Positions 9,385 through 17,944 are shown, counted from the stretch's first letter. The stretch: 64,000 nt of DNA from Nocardioides oleivorans (GCF_004137255.1 NZ_SDWT01000001.1:1054001-1118000), one strand, 5' to 3'. The notes: a model not told the origin generated them from the sequence alone. Numbers and translations: made by a program.

Positions 9385-10095
9385 ATGGCCAGGGTGCTCG
9401 TCGTCGACGACGACGCGACCGTGCGCGAGGTGGTCGTGGACTACCTCCGCAACGCCGGGCACCAGGTGCACGAGGCCGTCGACGGCGCCGGAGCGCTCGA
9501 CGCCGTGCACCGGGTGGAGACCGACCTGGTCGTCCTCGACGTGATGATGCCGGGCCTCGACGGGCTCGAGGTCTGTCGTCGCCTGCGGCGGCACAGCGAC
9601 GTACCCATCGTGCTGCTCACCGCGCTCGGCGGCGAGCAGGACCGCGTGGTGGGCCTGGAGATCGGCGCCGACGACTACGTCACCAAGCCGTTCAGCCCGC
9701 GCGAGCTCGTGCTGCGGGTCGACTCCATCCTGCGTCGCTCGGCGAGCACCGCCGACGCGTCCGTCCCGCCGGTGGTCGTCGACGGGGACCTCGTGATCGA
9801 CCGCCCGGGCCGGGTGGTCACCGTCGCCGGACGGGAGGCGGCCCTGACCGTCCGGGAGTTCGACCTGCTGGCCCACTTCGTCTCCCGGCCCGGTGTCGCC
9901 TTCTCCCGCGACGACCTGCTGCAACAGGTCTGGGGCTGGTCGTTCGGAGACCAGTCGACCGTCACCGTCCACGTCCGCAGGCTGCGCGAGAAGGTCGAGG
10001 CCGACCCGACGAACCCGACCCGCCTGCTCACCGTCTGGGGCGTCGGCTACCGCTGGGAGCCCCGGCCACCGCACGACCAGGAGGAGAGCCGATGA
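9385..10095 (+). CDS. OmpR/PhoB-type response regulator
   Basis: A 236-residue regulator. The receiver domain (residues 1-115) has the acidic cluster Asp8-Asp9, phospho-acceptor Asp52 in VLDVMMPG and Lys101 in TKPF. A winged-helix DNA-binding domain follows (about 140-228) with VREFDLLAHFVSRPG and TVTVHVRRLREKVE. ATG 9385 is 4 bp after the preceding stop; the open frame extends upstream but is a shadow of the membrane-protein gene. It overlaps the histidine kinase gene by 4 bp. The pair probably controls this operon or senses envelope state. Confidence 0.92.
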   Translation: MARVLVVDDDATVREVVVDYLRNAGHQVHEAVDGAGALDAVHRVETDLVVLDVMMPGLDGLEVCRRLRRHSDVPIVLLTALGGEQDRVVGLEIGADDYVTKPFSPRELVLRVDSILRRSASTADASVPPVVVDGDLVIDRPGRVVTVAGREAALTVREFDLLAHFVSRPGVAFSRDDLLQQVWGWSFGDQSTVTVHVRRLREKVEADPTNPTRLLTVWGVGYRWEPRPPHDQEESR

Positions 10096-11237
10096 GCGAC
10101 CTGACCGAGATCTGGGTCGTGGCGATCGGCAGCGGCCTCGTCGTCGGGCTCCTCGGCCTGCTCGTCGGCTGGGCGCTGCGCCACCGGTCGCTGCGCTGGC
10201 AGCTCGCCCTCGTCGCCGTGGTCACCACGCTGACCGTCCTCCTCGGGGTGCAGGCGATCTCGCGGCGGATGCTGATCTCGTCCCACGACCGCTCGGTGGT
10301 GCTGATCGTCACCAGTGCCGCCGCCGTGGTGTCCCTCGTCGCCGCGATGGTCCTCTCCACGGCGCTCGTACGGTGGTCGCGGTCGCTGCGCGAGGACGTA
10401 CGACGGGTCGGTGCGGGTGGCGCGGTCGCTGCCGAGCGACGCGGCCCGGCCGAGTTCCAGGAGCTGTCGGCCGAGCTGTCGGCGGCGCACGAGAAGCTCG
10501 CCGCGGCGCGCGAGCGCGAGCATCGGCTCGAGGAGTCCCGACGCGAGCTGGTGTCGTGGGTCTCCCACGACCTGCGCACCCCGCTCGCCGGGATCCGGGT
10601 GATGGCCGAGGCGCTGGAGGACTCGATCGCCACCGACCCGGCGCGCTACCACCGTCAGATCCGCGGCGAGGTCGACCGGATGGTGACCATGGTCGACGAC
10701 CTCTTCGAGCTGTCCCGCATCCATGCCGGCCAGCTCGTCGTAGAAACGCAGCCGGTCGTGCTCGGCGACCTCGTCAGCGAGGCCCTCGCGGCCGCCGACC
10801 CCGTCGCCCGCGCACGACGGGTCACCCTCGGGGGCGAGGTCACCCACGGCCTGCAGGTCGCCGCCGACCCCGCCGGCCTCTCCCGGGTGCTGGCCAACCT
10901 CATCGTCAACGGCATCCGCCACACCCCGGCCGACGGGACCGTGCACGTGAGCGCCGCGCCCGTGGACGGCGGGGTCGAGCTCGTGGTGACCGACGGGTGC
11001 AGCGGGATCCCCGACGAGTCGCGCGACCGGATCTTCGACGTCGGCTACCGCGGGACCAGCGCTCGCACACCGGAGAGCCCGCTGCAGGACGTGCACACGT
11101 CGAGGGCCGGTCTCGGGCTGGCCATCGTCAAGGGCATCGTCGAGGCGCACCACGGACAGGTGGTCGTGGAGAACGTCGGCAGCGCGGCCTCGCCCGCCCC
11201 CGGCTGCCGCTTCCGCGTGGTGCTGCCCGCGGGCTGA
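10092..11237 (+). CDS. Sensor histidine kinase
   Basis: A 381-residue membrane kinase. Three hydrophobic segments lie in residues about 8-95, followed by a coiled linker (ELSAAHEKLAAAREREHRL). The dimerisation box SHDLRTPLAG has phospho-accepting His159. The HATPase domain follows with NLIVNGIRHTP (N box), VTDGCSGIP (G1) and GLGLAIVKGIVEAHHG (G2). The extracytoplasmic part is very short, so it likely senses a signal within or at the membrane. ATG 10092 overlaps the response regulator stop. Confidence 0.92.
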   Translation: MSDLTEIWVVAIGSGLVVGLLGLLVGWALRHRSLRWQLALVAVVTTLTVLLGVQAISRRMLISSHDRSVVLIVTSAAAVVSLVAAMVLSTALVRWSRSLREDVRRVGAGGAVAAERRGPAEFQELSAELSAAHEKLAAAREREHRLEESRRELVSWVSHDLRTPLAGIRVMAEALEDSIATDPARYHRQIRGEVDRMVTMVDDLFELSRIHAGQLVVETQPVVLGDLVSEALAAADPVARARRVTLGGEVTHGLQVAADPAGLSRVLANLIVNGIRHTPADGTVHVSAAPVDGGVELVVTDGCSGIPDESRDRIFDVGYRGTSARTPESPLQDVHTSRAGLGLAIVKGIVEAHHGQVVVENVGSAASPAPGCRFRVVLPAG

Positions 11238-11261
11238 CGGGAGGTCGGGCGCCGGCCGCGG

Positions 11262-11693
11262 TCAGCCGAGCGGCGCGGTCAGCTCGACGTTGATGTCGTC
11301 AGGGTCCTGGAAGGACAGGATCGCCATCCCGGCGTCCGTGAGGTCGATGATCTCGCCGTGCTCGATGCCGGCGTCGGTGAGAGCGGCCAGGGCCGCCTCG
11401 AGGGCGTCGCGGGACTCCACGGCGAAGCTGATGTGGTCGAGCCCGGTCGCGTCGGGGTCGAAGCCCTCGGCGCCGACCGGTCGCAGGCCGAACAGGGTGC
11501 CCTGCGGGGTCTGGTAGACCGTGCCGCCGTAGAACTCCTCGGCGGAGTCACGGACACCCGGCTCGTCGACGCGGTCGGAGCTGTCGACCGCGGTCGGCCA
11601 TCCGAAGAGCCGGTCGTAGAAGTCCTTCGAGCGCGCGATGTCGGTGACGGTGAGCCGGACGTGGGCGAAGCCGCTGCTGGTGATGAGTGCCAT
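11262..11693 (-). CDS. VOC (glyoxalase/dioxygenase) family protein
   Basis: A 143-residue protein with the paired beta-alpha-beta-beta-beta modules of the vicinal oxygen chelate fold: VRLTVTDIARSKDFYDRLFGWP in module one (shown here in part), GLDHISFAVESRDALEAA in module two, and SFQDPDDINVEL at the end. Likely metal-binding residues include the His of GLDHIS and the Glu of the final strand. It lies 9 bp after nhaA on the same strand, so it is probably co-transcribed. Substrate unknown. Confidence 0.8.
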   Translation of the reverse strand: MALITSSGFAHVRLTVTDIARSKDFYDRLFGWPTAVDSSDRVDEPGVRDSAEEFYGGTVYQTPQGTLFGLRPVGAEGFDPDATGLDHISFAVESRDALEAALAALTDAGIEHGEIIDLTDAGMAILSFQDPDDINVELTAPLG

Positions 11694-11702
11694 ACGACCT
11701 GT

Positions 11703-13118
11703 CTACCCGCCACCCGAAGGGGCGTGCCCGCGCGCCTCGGCCCGGTCGGCCGGCTCCTCCGGGGCCGAGGCGCCCCGGGTCGTGACCAGCAGCAGCACGA
11801 CGCCCACGACGGCCGCGACGAGCGAGGCCAGCAGGATCGCGATCTTCGCCTCCTCCGTCAGCAGGTCCGCGCCCGGGAAGGAGAGCCCGGCGATGAAGAT
11901 CGAGACGGTAAAGCCGATCCCGCCGACCGCGCCGAGGCCGACCAGCATCGGCCACGAGGTCCCGTCGGGCAGCCGGCCCAGCCCCAGGCGTACGGCCAGG
12001 AACGACGCCAGGAAGATGCCGACCGGCTTGCCGACCACCAGCCCCAGCACGATGCCCACGCCGACGGGCTCGGTGAAGACCTTGTCGATCGCGCCGAGCT
12101 CGACGCCGGCGTTGGCGAGGGCGAAGACCGGGAGCACGACGTACGCCGACACCGGGTGCAGGCTGCTCTGCAGCCGCTCAACGACGGAGACCGACTCGCG
12201 CAGCAGGAAGCGCAACCGGTGCAGCTCGTCGGCGTCGAGCTCGTTGTCGCTCAGCGCGTCGACGGCGTACCCCCGGGCGACGTCCTCCTTGAGGAGCGCC
12301 GTCGCCGGGGCGAGCAGGCCGATCGCGACGCCGGCCAGCGTGGCGTGCACGCCGGACTCGAGCAGGGCGAACCAGACACCGACGCCGAGGAGCAGGTAGA
12401 CGACCGTCGACCAGACCCGCAGCAGCCGCGCGAGCACCATCACCCCGAGCAGCCCGAGCGCGATTGCGAGCCACACCAGCGACAGGTCGGCGGTGTAGAA
12501 GACCGCGATCACCAGGATCGCGCCGATGTCGTCGACGATCGCGAGGGTCAGCAGGAAGAGTCGCGCGGCCGACGGGATCCGGCGTCCCAGGATGCCCAGC
12601 ACCCCGACCGCGAAGGCGATGTCCGTCGCCATCGGGATCCCCCACCCGGCGTTGCCGTCACTGCCAGGGGGGTTGAGGGCGAGGTAGATGCCGGCGGGCA
12701 CGACCATCCCGCCGACCGCGGCGACGATCGGCAGCGCGGCGGTCTTCGGGTCGCGCAGGTCGCCGTTGACCAGCTCGTACTTGATCTCGAGCCCCACGAC
12801 GAAGAAGAAGACCACCATCAGCGCGTCGTTGACCCAGTGCTGGAGCGACTCGTCGAGGTGGAGCGGCCCCAGGTCGAGCACCAGGTGCGTGTGCCAGAGG
12901 GAGTCGTACGACGCCGCCCACGGGCTGTTCGCCCACACGAGTGCGACGGCCGCGGCGAGGAGCAGCAGCAGCGAGCCGGCGGCCTCGACCCGGAGGAACT
13001 CGCGCACCGGTCGGGCCACGAGCCGGGCCAGCGGCCGGTCGCTCGCGCTGTAGACGGGACCGGCCTCCCAGAGCTCGTCGAGCTCGCGGGGGTCGGGGGT
13101 GCCGGGACTGGAGGCCAT
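11703..13118 (-). CDS. nhaA: Na+/H+ antiporter NhaA
   Basis: A 471-residue antiporter that exports sodium in exchange for protons. The signature is clear: WANSPWAASYDSLW after the first helix, NDALMVVFFFVVGLEIKYE, PMATDIAFAVGVL and the paired aspartates in LAIVDDIGAILVI that carry out ion exchange. It is longer than the E. coli protein (388 residues) because of an N-terminal cytoplasmic extension of about 40 residues and a charged C-terminal tail. ATG 13118 has GAAAGG upstream and a leader of roughly 80 nt. The VOC gene follows 9 bp downstream. Confidence 0.95.
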   Translation of the reverse strand: MASSPGTPDPRELDELWEAGPVYSASDRPLARLVARPVREFLRVEAAGSLLLLLAAAVALVWANSPWAASYDSLWHTHLVLDLGPLHLDESLQHWVNDALMVVFFFVVGLEIKYELVNGDLRDPKTAALPIVAAVGGMVVPAGIYLALNPPGSDGNAGWGIPMATDIAFAVGVLGILGRRIPSAARLFLLTLAIVDDIGAILVIAVFYTADLSLVWLAIALGLLGVMVLARLLRVWSTVVYLLLGVGVWFALLESGVHATLAGVAIGLLAPATALLKEDVARGYAVDALSDNELDADELHRLRFLLRESVSVVERLQSSLHPVSAYVVLPVFALANAGVELGAIDKVFTEPVGVGIVLGLVVGKPVGIFLASFLAVRLGLGRLPDGTSWPMLVGLGAVGGIGFTVSIFIAGLSFPGADLLTEEAKIAILLASLVAAVVGVVLLLVTTRGASAPEEPADRAEARGHAPSGGG

Positions 13119-13205
13119 GCAGGGCCACCTTTCGGGGTGGTCGTTCGGACATCACCGCGGCGTGGCACCACGGGCCGACCAGACTTCCCGGCTCACCTGG
13201 ACCCC

Positions 13206-13211
13206 AGTCTA
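13206..13211 (-). promoter_or_regulatory. Candidate -10 box for nhaA
   Basis: TAGACT on the minus strand about 88 nt before the nhaA start. The implied leader contains a small CCACC/GGTGG hairpin (near 13123-13140) just before the ribosome binding site. Confidence 0.4.
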
Positions 13212-13226
13212 GACGCGGCCCGTTGG

Positions 13227-13232
13227 TAGGGT
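13227..13232 (+). promoter_or_regulatory. Candidate -10 box for the Holin-X-like gene
   Basis: TAGGGT about 43 nt before ATG 13275. The transcript would carry a short leader with AAGGACACC as the ribosome binding site, so this gene is not leaderless. Confidence 0.4.
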
Positions 13233-13274
13233 CACGACGTCACCACACCGGCGTACCTAAGGACACCTCCGCAC

Positions 13275-13673
13275 ATGGCACACGCACCGATCAAGGACGA
13301 CGATCCGACGCTCGGCAAGCTCGTCATGGACGCGCAGCGCGACATCTCCTCGCTCATCTCGAAGGAGATCCAGCTCGCCAAGTCGGAGCTGAAGGTCAGC
13401 GTCCAGCACGGTGGGCTCGGCATCGGCCTCTTCGCCGGCGCGGCCTTCCTCCTGCTGCTCGCGATCATCATGCTGTCGGTGTCGATCGCCTACTTCATCC
13501 ACTGGGCGGGCCTGGGCCTCCACTGGGCGTTCCTGATCGTGTTCGGCCTCTACGTCCTGCTCGCCGCGATCCTCGGCCTCGTCGGCGTGAAGCAGGTCAA
13601 GCAGGTCAAGGCGCCCGAGCGCGCGATCAAGCAGGGCAAGCAGATCCCGAACGCCCTCAAGGGCAAGGGCTGA
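13275..13673 (+). CDS. Holin-X/DUF1469-like membrane protein
   Basis: A 132-residue protein: an N-terminal amphipathic segment with KLVMDAQRDISSLISKEIQL, two adjacent membrane helices (about residues 52-75 and 80-103), and a basic C-terminal tail. This matches the Actinobacterial Holin-X family (PF07332), which despite its name is a conserved chromosomal gene, not a prophage sign. The M. tuberculosis gene between acs and marP (Rv3669) is of this kind. Function is unknown; a role at the cell envelope is likely. Confidence 0.8.
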   Translation: MAHAPIKDDDPTLGKLVMDAQRDISSLISKEIQLAKSELKVSVQHGGLGIGLFAGAAFLLLLAIIMLSVSIAYFIHWAGLGLHWAFLIVFGLYVLLAAILGLVGVKQVKQVKAPERAIKQGKQIPNALKGKG

Positions 13674-13689
13674 CGCTCGTCCCGCTCCG

Positions 13690-13825
13690 GGCGGTGAGCC
13701 ACCCACATTCCGGAGCTCGCGAACGTGGCTGACGCACCGCCCGCGCAGGACATGCTCGCGACTCGCCGGCGAGCGGTGTCGCAGCCACATTCGTGACGCC
13801 GAGAACGTGGCTCACGCACCGCCCG
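13690..13825. repeat. Two tandem palindromic elements between convergent genes
   Basis: Two related units (about 13690-13743 and 13771-13825, 81 bp apart) each begin with a GCGGTG block and CCACATTC and end with GAACGTGGCT and ACGCACCGCCC, so each folds into a long interrupted hairpin. A perfect 12-bp palindrome CTCGCCGGCGAG (13762-13773) joins them. They fill the gap between the convergent Holin-X-like gene and marP and probably serve as a bidirectional terminator. Confidence 0.7.
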
Positions 13826-13844
13826 GACCGCGGGGTACGACGGC

Positions 13845-15020
13845 TCAGCGCACGCAGGTGCCGGTGTCGACCGGCGAGGTGCGCGAGATCCCGGCCTCGG
13901 CGGACTCCGCGACCTGGTCGGCGGTGAGCGCGTACCCGGTGTCCTGGTCGCTGACCGAGGCGGCGAAGACCAGGCCGGCGACCTCGCCGGCAGAGGTGAC
14001 GATCGGGCCGCCGGAGTTGCCGGGGCGGATCAGCGCGCGGAGCGAGAAGACCTGCCGGATCACGGTGCCCTCGCCGTAGATGTCGGGCGAACGCAGTCGC
14101 TGCTCGGCCCGGACGCGGCCGGTCTCGACGTCGTACGGCCCGTCCTCGGGGTAGCCGAGTACGGCGATCGGGTCGCGGGGCTCCACCTCGGTGTCGAACG
14201 CCAGCGACGGGACGCCCGCGTCGGCCACGGACAGGACGGCGATGTCGAGGTCGGGGTCGTAGAGCACGACCGACGCGACCACGCTCGAGCCGTTGACCTC
14301 GACCTCGGGCCGGGTGACGCCGGCGACGACGTGGGCGTTGGTCATGAGTCGGCCGGGCGCGTAGAAGAAGCCGGTGCCCTCGACGCCGCTCCCGCAGCCG
14401 TTGGCGCCCCGGACCTTGACCACGCTCGCCTCGGCGGCGACCACGTCGGGGTCGGTGAGCATCCGCGGGTCACCGGGCTTCACCGCGACGATGCGCTCGG
14501 GCGCGAACGGCTCGAGGTAGCGCGGGAAGAAGGTCGTACCGACGACGTTGTTGAAGGCCTGCAGCACCTTGCTCGAGTCGGTCGGCAGCGTCTGGTCGAC
14601 CTTCGCCAGGATCGTGGAGTCGCGCACCAGGGGCGTGATCGCACCGATGCGCGTGCCGGAGACGGCCACGCCGAGCGCCCACGCGACGAGGAGCACCGCG
14701 ACCGCGCTCAGCGCGGCGCCGCCGACCGCGTCGACCGCTCGCACCGGCTGCCAGGTGATCCGGTCGCGGATCCGGGTGCCGGCGAACTGCAGCACCGCCT
14801 GCCCGAGCGAGGCGGCGATGATGACGATGAAGAGCGCGCCCAGCGAGACCCACAGCGAGGGCGCCGCGTCACCGAGCGCGAGGGGCGCGGCCCAGATCCC
14901 GAGCATGCCGCCGAGCAGGAGGCCGGCCGTGGCGCAGGCACCGGTGATGAATCCCTGCCAGTAGCCGGAGAGCGCATAGATCCCCACGAGCGCGACGAGG
15001 CACCAGTCGAGGACGTTCAT
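13845..15020 (-). CDS. marP: MarP-type membrane serine protease
   Basis: A 391-residue protein. The N-terminal CvpA-like part (residues 1-125) has four membrane helices. The extracytoplasmic trypsin-like domain (about 190-391) has catalytic His230 in TNAHVVAG, Asp259 in DLDIAVL and Ser336 in RPGNSGGP. Two cysteines, in ANGCGSG and near the C-terminus (GTCVR), are placed to form the redox-sensitive disulfide known in M. tuberculosis MarP. Family role: acid and oxidative stress resistance through cleavage of envelope targets. ATG 15020 was chosen because GAGGAG stands 8 nt upstream; GTG 15029 overlaps the upstream stop but has no spacing from the Shine-Dalgarno sequence. Last gene of the nth operon. 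Confidence 0.93.
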   Translation of the reverse strand: MNVLDWCLVALVGIYALSGYWQGFITGACATAGLLLGGMLGIWAAPLALGDAAPSLWVSLGALFIVIIAASLGQAVLQFAGTRIRDRITWQPVRAVDAVGGAALSAVAVLLVAWALGVAVSGTRIGAITPLVRDSTILAKVDQTLPTDSSKVLQAFNNVVGTTFFPRYLEPFAPERIVAVKPGDPRMLTDPDVVAAEASVVKVRGANGCGSGVEGTGFFYAPGRLMTNAHVVAGVTRPEVEVNGSSVVASVVLYDPDLDIAVLSVADAGVPSLAFDTEVEPRDPIAVLGYPEDGPYDVETGRVRAEQRLRSPDIYGEGTVIRQVFSLRALIRPGNSGGPIVTSAGEVAGLVFAASVSDQDTGYALTADQVAESAEAGISRTSPVDTGTCVR

Positions 15021-15025
15021 GGAGC

Positions 15026-15751
15026 TCACTCCTCGAGATCGGTGTTCGGCGCGACCTGTCGCGCGTTCTGGGGGACACCTTGCAGCATGTGGTCGGGCAG
15101 GTCACGCACCCGCGCCCGGTCCCAGTCCTCGGCCCAGCCCAGGTAGGAGAACAGCCGGGCGATGATGCCGGCGGTGAAGCCCCAGAGGATCACGTCACGG
15201 TCGGGGCCGATCAGGAAGCCCGGCCCGAGCCAGCCGCTGGGGTGGCGGACCTGGATCCGGTTGTCGGGGTCGAGCAGGTCGGCGATCGCGACGTGGTGGA
15301 TCTCGTGCACCTCGGCCGGGCTGGCGATGTGCACGTCGCCGCGGTCGCGCCAGTAGCCCAGGACCGGGGTGACGGCGTTGTTGCTCGGCGGCAGCCAGAG
15401 CTCGGGGAGCTCCCCGAAGACCTCCACCTCGGCCGGGTCGAGCCCGATCTCCTCCCACGCCTCGCGCAGCGCCGCCTCGACCGCGGTCTCCCCCGGGTCG
15501 AGCGAGCCGCCCGGGAACGACACCTGGCCGGGGTGCGAGCGCATGTGGTGGTTGCGCTCGGTGAGGACCAGCTCGCCCCGGTGGGCGAGGTCGTCGGGTC
15601 CGGCGACGTCGCCGTCCCGGTCGGCGAAGACCATGAGCACCGCGCTGCGCCGGGGGTCGGCGTCCGCGGGCGGCATGAACCGGGTCAGCTCGTGCACGGT
15701 GATCGTCGACGACGCCTCGACCACGGGCGCGAGCCAGCCGGGGAGGGTCAC
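15026..15751 (-). CDS. NUDIX hydrolase, CoA pyrophosphatase type
   Basis: A 241-residue enzyme with a complete Nudix box (GGSLDPGETAVEAAL, then REAWEEIGL) preceded by LTERNHHMRSHPGQVSFPGG, the signature of CoA diphosphatases (UPF0035/NudL). It would hydrolyse CoA or its oxidised derivatives to phosphopantetheine and adenosine 3',5'-bisphosphate. GTG 15751 overlaps the upstream tlpA stop (GTGA), and its own stop overlaps the marP leader. Position matches Rv3672c. Confidence 0.9.
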   Translation of the reverse strand: MTLPGWLAPVVEASSTITVHELTRFMPPADADPRRSAVLMVFADRDGDVAGPDDLAHRGELVLTERNHHMRSHPGQVSFPGGSLDPGETAVEAALREAWEEIGLDPAEVEVFGELPELWLPPSNNAVTPVLGYWRDRGDVHIASPAEVHEIHHVAIADLLDPDNRIQVRHPSGWLGPGFLIGPDRDVILWGFTAGIIARLFSYLGWAEDWDRARVRDLPDHMLQGVPQNARQVAPNTDLEE

Positions 15752-16371
15752 AGAATGATCCCGAGGTTGTCGGCGACCAGCTGCTTGAGCTCGTCCATCG
15801 ACTCCACGCCACCGGAGGTCTGGGAGACGACCGTGCCGTCGGCGTCGACGAAGACGAACGCCGGCAGGCCGCGGCGGCCGATCGCGAAGGCCTGCTCGAC
15901 CATCAGCTCCCCGCCGGGGTCGGCGATCGCGGGGTAGGTGGCGCCCGTGCTCTCGGCCAGCGCCAGCGCGCGTGCGGGGTGGACGTCGTTGAAGTCGATG
16001 CCGATGACGGCGACCTGGTCGGCGTACTGCTGGTGGAACTCCTCCAGGACCGGCATCTCCTTCTCGCACGGAGCGCAGTTGGCCTGCCAGAGGTTGATCA
16101 TCAGCGGTCCGCGGAGCGAGGAGAGGTCGACGTCGGGCCCGCCGCCGAGGCAGGGCAGCGTCATCTCCGGCAGGCCGCCGTCCACCGGGTCACCGGTGCC
16201 GGGCACGCAGTCCTCGATCCCGGCGCGGGCCTTCTGCTCGCGCAGCGCGGGCGTGTCGACCTCGACGTCGGGAGGGCGTACGTCGATGCTGCCGCCGCTC
16301 ATCGACGACCAGGTGAGCCAACCGACGCCGAGGCAGGCCAGGACCGCCACCGCGAGGAGGAGCTTCCTCAT
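15748..16371 (-). CDS. TlpA/ResA-type membrane-anchored thioredoxin
   Basis: A 207-residue protein with an N-terminal signal anchor (residues 3-22) and an extracytoplasmic thioredoxin fold. The redox motif is CAPC in [14 protein letters not shown]. The cis-proline loop is [12 protein letters not shown]. Two further cysteines (EDCVPG and LPCLGG) precede the fold and may form a structural disulfide. ATG 16371 overlaps the nth stop. Likely role: reduction of disulfides of exported proteins, perhaps of MarP encoded two genes later. Position matches Rv3673c. Confidence 0.88.
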   Translation of the reverse strand: MRKLLLAVAVLACLGVGWLTWSSMSGGSIDVRPPDVEVDTPALREQKARAGIEDCVPGTGDPVDGGLPEMTLPCLGGGPDVDLSSLRGPLMINLWQANCAPCEKEMPVLEEFHQQYADQVAVIGIDFNDVHPARALALAESTGATYPAIADPGGELMVEQAFAIGRRGLPAFVFVDADGTVVSQTSGGVESMDELKQLVADNLGIIL

Positions 16372-17108
16372 GCGGGGCCTTGCGTGGTCACGAGCTTCTC
16401 GGCCTCGATCGGGTCGGTCGGGCCGACGCCGAAGGACGGGCACAGCCGTGCCACCGGGCACGCGCCGCAGGCGGGCTTCTTGGCGTGGCAGCGCCGCCGG
16501 CCGTGCCAGATCAGGTGGTGCGACAGCATGGTCCAGTCGCGCGGCGCGAAGAGCGCACCGATCGCGTGCTCGACCTTGACCGGGTCGGTCTCCTCGGTCC
16601 AGCCCATGCGGCGGACAAGCCGGCCGAAGTGGGTGTCGACGGTGATGCCGGGCTTGCCGAACGCGTTGCCCAGGACGACGTTGGCGGTCTTGCGGCCGAC
16701 ACCTGGGAGCTTCACCAGGTCGTCGAGCCTTGCCGGCACCTCGCCGCCGAAGTCCTCGACGAGCGCCTGGCTGAGCTTGAGGAGCGAGTCGGTCTTCTGC
16801 CGGAAGAACCCGAGCGGCCCGAGCAGCTGCTCCATGTGCTCGCGCGGGGCGGCGGCCATCGCCTCGGGCGTCGGGTAGGCCGCGATGAGGGCCGGGCTGG
16901 CGGCGTTGACCCGCCGGTCGGTGGTCTGCGCCGAGATCACCGTGACGACGAGGCACTCGAAGGCGTTGGCGAAGTCGAGCTCGGCCCGGGCGTCGGGGTA
17001 GGTCTCGGCGAGGATCCGGTCGATCTTGCGCGCGCGTCGCACGAGGGCGGTGTCGGGCTTGGGGATCTCGACCTTCACGGCCTTCTTGGCAGTCGGGGAG
17101 GGCGGCAC
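16368..17108 (-). CDS. nth: Endonuclease III (DNA glycosylase/AP lyase)
   Basis: A 246-residue base-excision repair enzyme. The helix-hairpin-helix [14 protein letters not shown] contains the catalytic lysine, the catalytic aspartate is in [10 protein letters not shown], and the [4Fe-4S] cluster loop has the exact C-x6-C-x2-C-x5-C spacing ([17 protein letters not shown]). The start is GTG 17108, with TAGGCT 6 nt upstream, so the transcript is probably leaderless. It leads the four-gene operon with tlpA, nudix and marP and is divergent from crp. Confidence 0.96.
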   Translation of the reverse strand: MPPSPTAKKAVKVEIPKPDTALVRRARKIDRILAETYPDARAELDFANAFECLVVTVISAQTTDRRVNAASPALIAAYPTPEAMAAAPREHMEQLLGPLGFFRQKTDSLLKLSQALVEDFGGEVPARLDDLVKLPGVGRKTANVVLGNAFGKPGITVDTHFGRLVRRMGWTEETDPVKVEHAIGALFAPRDWTMLSHHLIWHGRRRCHAKKPACGACPVARLCPSFGVGPTDPIEAEKLVTTQGPA

Positions 17109-17114
17109 CCGCCC

Positions 17115-17120
17115 AGCCTA
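17115..17120 (-). promoter_or_regulatory. Leaderless -10 box for nth
   Basis: TAGGCT on the minus strand, 6 nt before GTG 17108. It decides the GTG start. Confidence 0.6.
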
Positions 17121-17183
17121 CGGTCCGGCTCCGACACCGGCTCAGCCCGCGGCACACGGAGGTTCAGTGGGCAGATTCACGCC

Positions 17184-17207
17184 TGTGAGGCAGCACACGG
17201 CTAGGAT
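17184..17207 (+). promoter_or_regulatory. crp promoter with weak Crp-like site
   Basis: TAGGAT at 17202-17207 is a good -10 box for crp, giving a leader of about 45 nt. Immediately upstream, TGTGAGGCAGCACACG (17184-17199) matches the left Crp half-site fully but the right one only partly. Autoregulation is possible. Confidence 0.4.
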
Positions 17208-17259
17208 CGTGCCGATCCCGACCGCACCGCATGGGACGCACTCGACTTGGAGGAACAAC

Positions 17260-17937
17260 GTGGACAACGACGTGCTCCGGCAGGCACCGCTGTTCAGCTC
17301 GCTCGACGACGAGGCAGCGACCGCGCTGGGCAACTCGATGGCCGAGACGACGCTGCGGCGTGGTGACGTCCTGTTCCACGAGGGCGACTCGGGCGACAAG
17401 CTCTACATCGTCACCGAGGGCAAGGTGAAGCTCGGCCGCTCCTCCTCCGACGGCCGGGAGAACCTCCTCGCGATCATGGGCCCCGGCCAGATGTTCGGCG
17501 AGCTCTCCCTCTTCGACCCGGGCCCGCGCTCGGCCACCGTCACCGCGGTGACCGACGCGACCTTCGGCTCGCTGTCGCACGACGACCTCCTCCGCTGGCT
17601 CGACGGCCGTCCGCAGGTCGCCCGCGGCCTCCTCTCTCAGCTCGCCTCGCGGTTGCGCAAGTCCAACGACGTCGTCGCCGACCTGGTCTTCTCCGACGTC
17701 CCGGGGCGGGTCGCCAAGGCCCTGCTCGACCTCGCCGACCGCTTCGGCCGCACCGCCGACGACGGCGTCCACGTGCACCACGACCTCACCCAGGAGGAGC
17801 TCGCCCAGCTGGTCGGCGCCTCCCGCGAGACGGTCAACAAGGCGCTCGCCGACTTCGCCTCGCGCGGCTGGCTGCGCCTGGAGCCCCGCTCCGTGGTGAT
17901 CATGGACCTCGAGCGCCTCTCGCGCCGCGCCCGCTGA
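17260..17937 (+). CDS. crp: Crp/Fnr-family regulator (GlxR/Crp type)
   Basis: A 225-residue cyclic-nucleotide-responsive regulator. The N-terminal beta-roll carries the phosphate-binding cassette FGELSLFDPGPRSATV, which keeps the Glu and Arg needed for cAMP. A long dimer helix is followed by a winged helix-turn-helix with TQEELAQLVGASRETVNKAL, whose recognition helix (RETVNK) is that of the TGTGA-N6-TCACA binders. GTG 17260 is chosen because GGAGG precedes it by 6 nt; the longer open frame upstream is not preferred. Length equals M. tuberculosis Crp (Rv3676) and corynebacterial GlxR. Two strong matching sites in this window are listed separately. Confidence 0.95.
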   Translation: MDNDVLRQAPLFSSLDDEAATALGNSMAETTLRRGDVLFHEGDSGDKLYIVTEGKVKLGRSSSDGRENLLAIMGPGQMFGELSLFDPGPRSATVTAVTDATFGSLSHDDLLRWLDGRPQVARGLLSQLASRLRKSNDVVADLVFSDVPGRVAKALLDLADRFGRTADDGVHVHHDLTQEELAQLVGASRETVNKALADFASRGWLRLEPRSVVIMDLERLSRRAR

Positions 17938-17944
17938 CCCTGCT

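Noticed and set aside
11358..13229. Open frame of 623 codons on the plus strand opposite the VOC gene and nhaA
   Set aside because: Asp/Gln/Arg-rich shadow; nhaA on the other strand is unmistakable.
13275..13673. Holin-like gene as evidence of a prophage
   Set aside because: Holin-X proteins are normal chromosomal genes in actinobacteria, and no phage structural, lysis or integrase genes are nearby.
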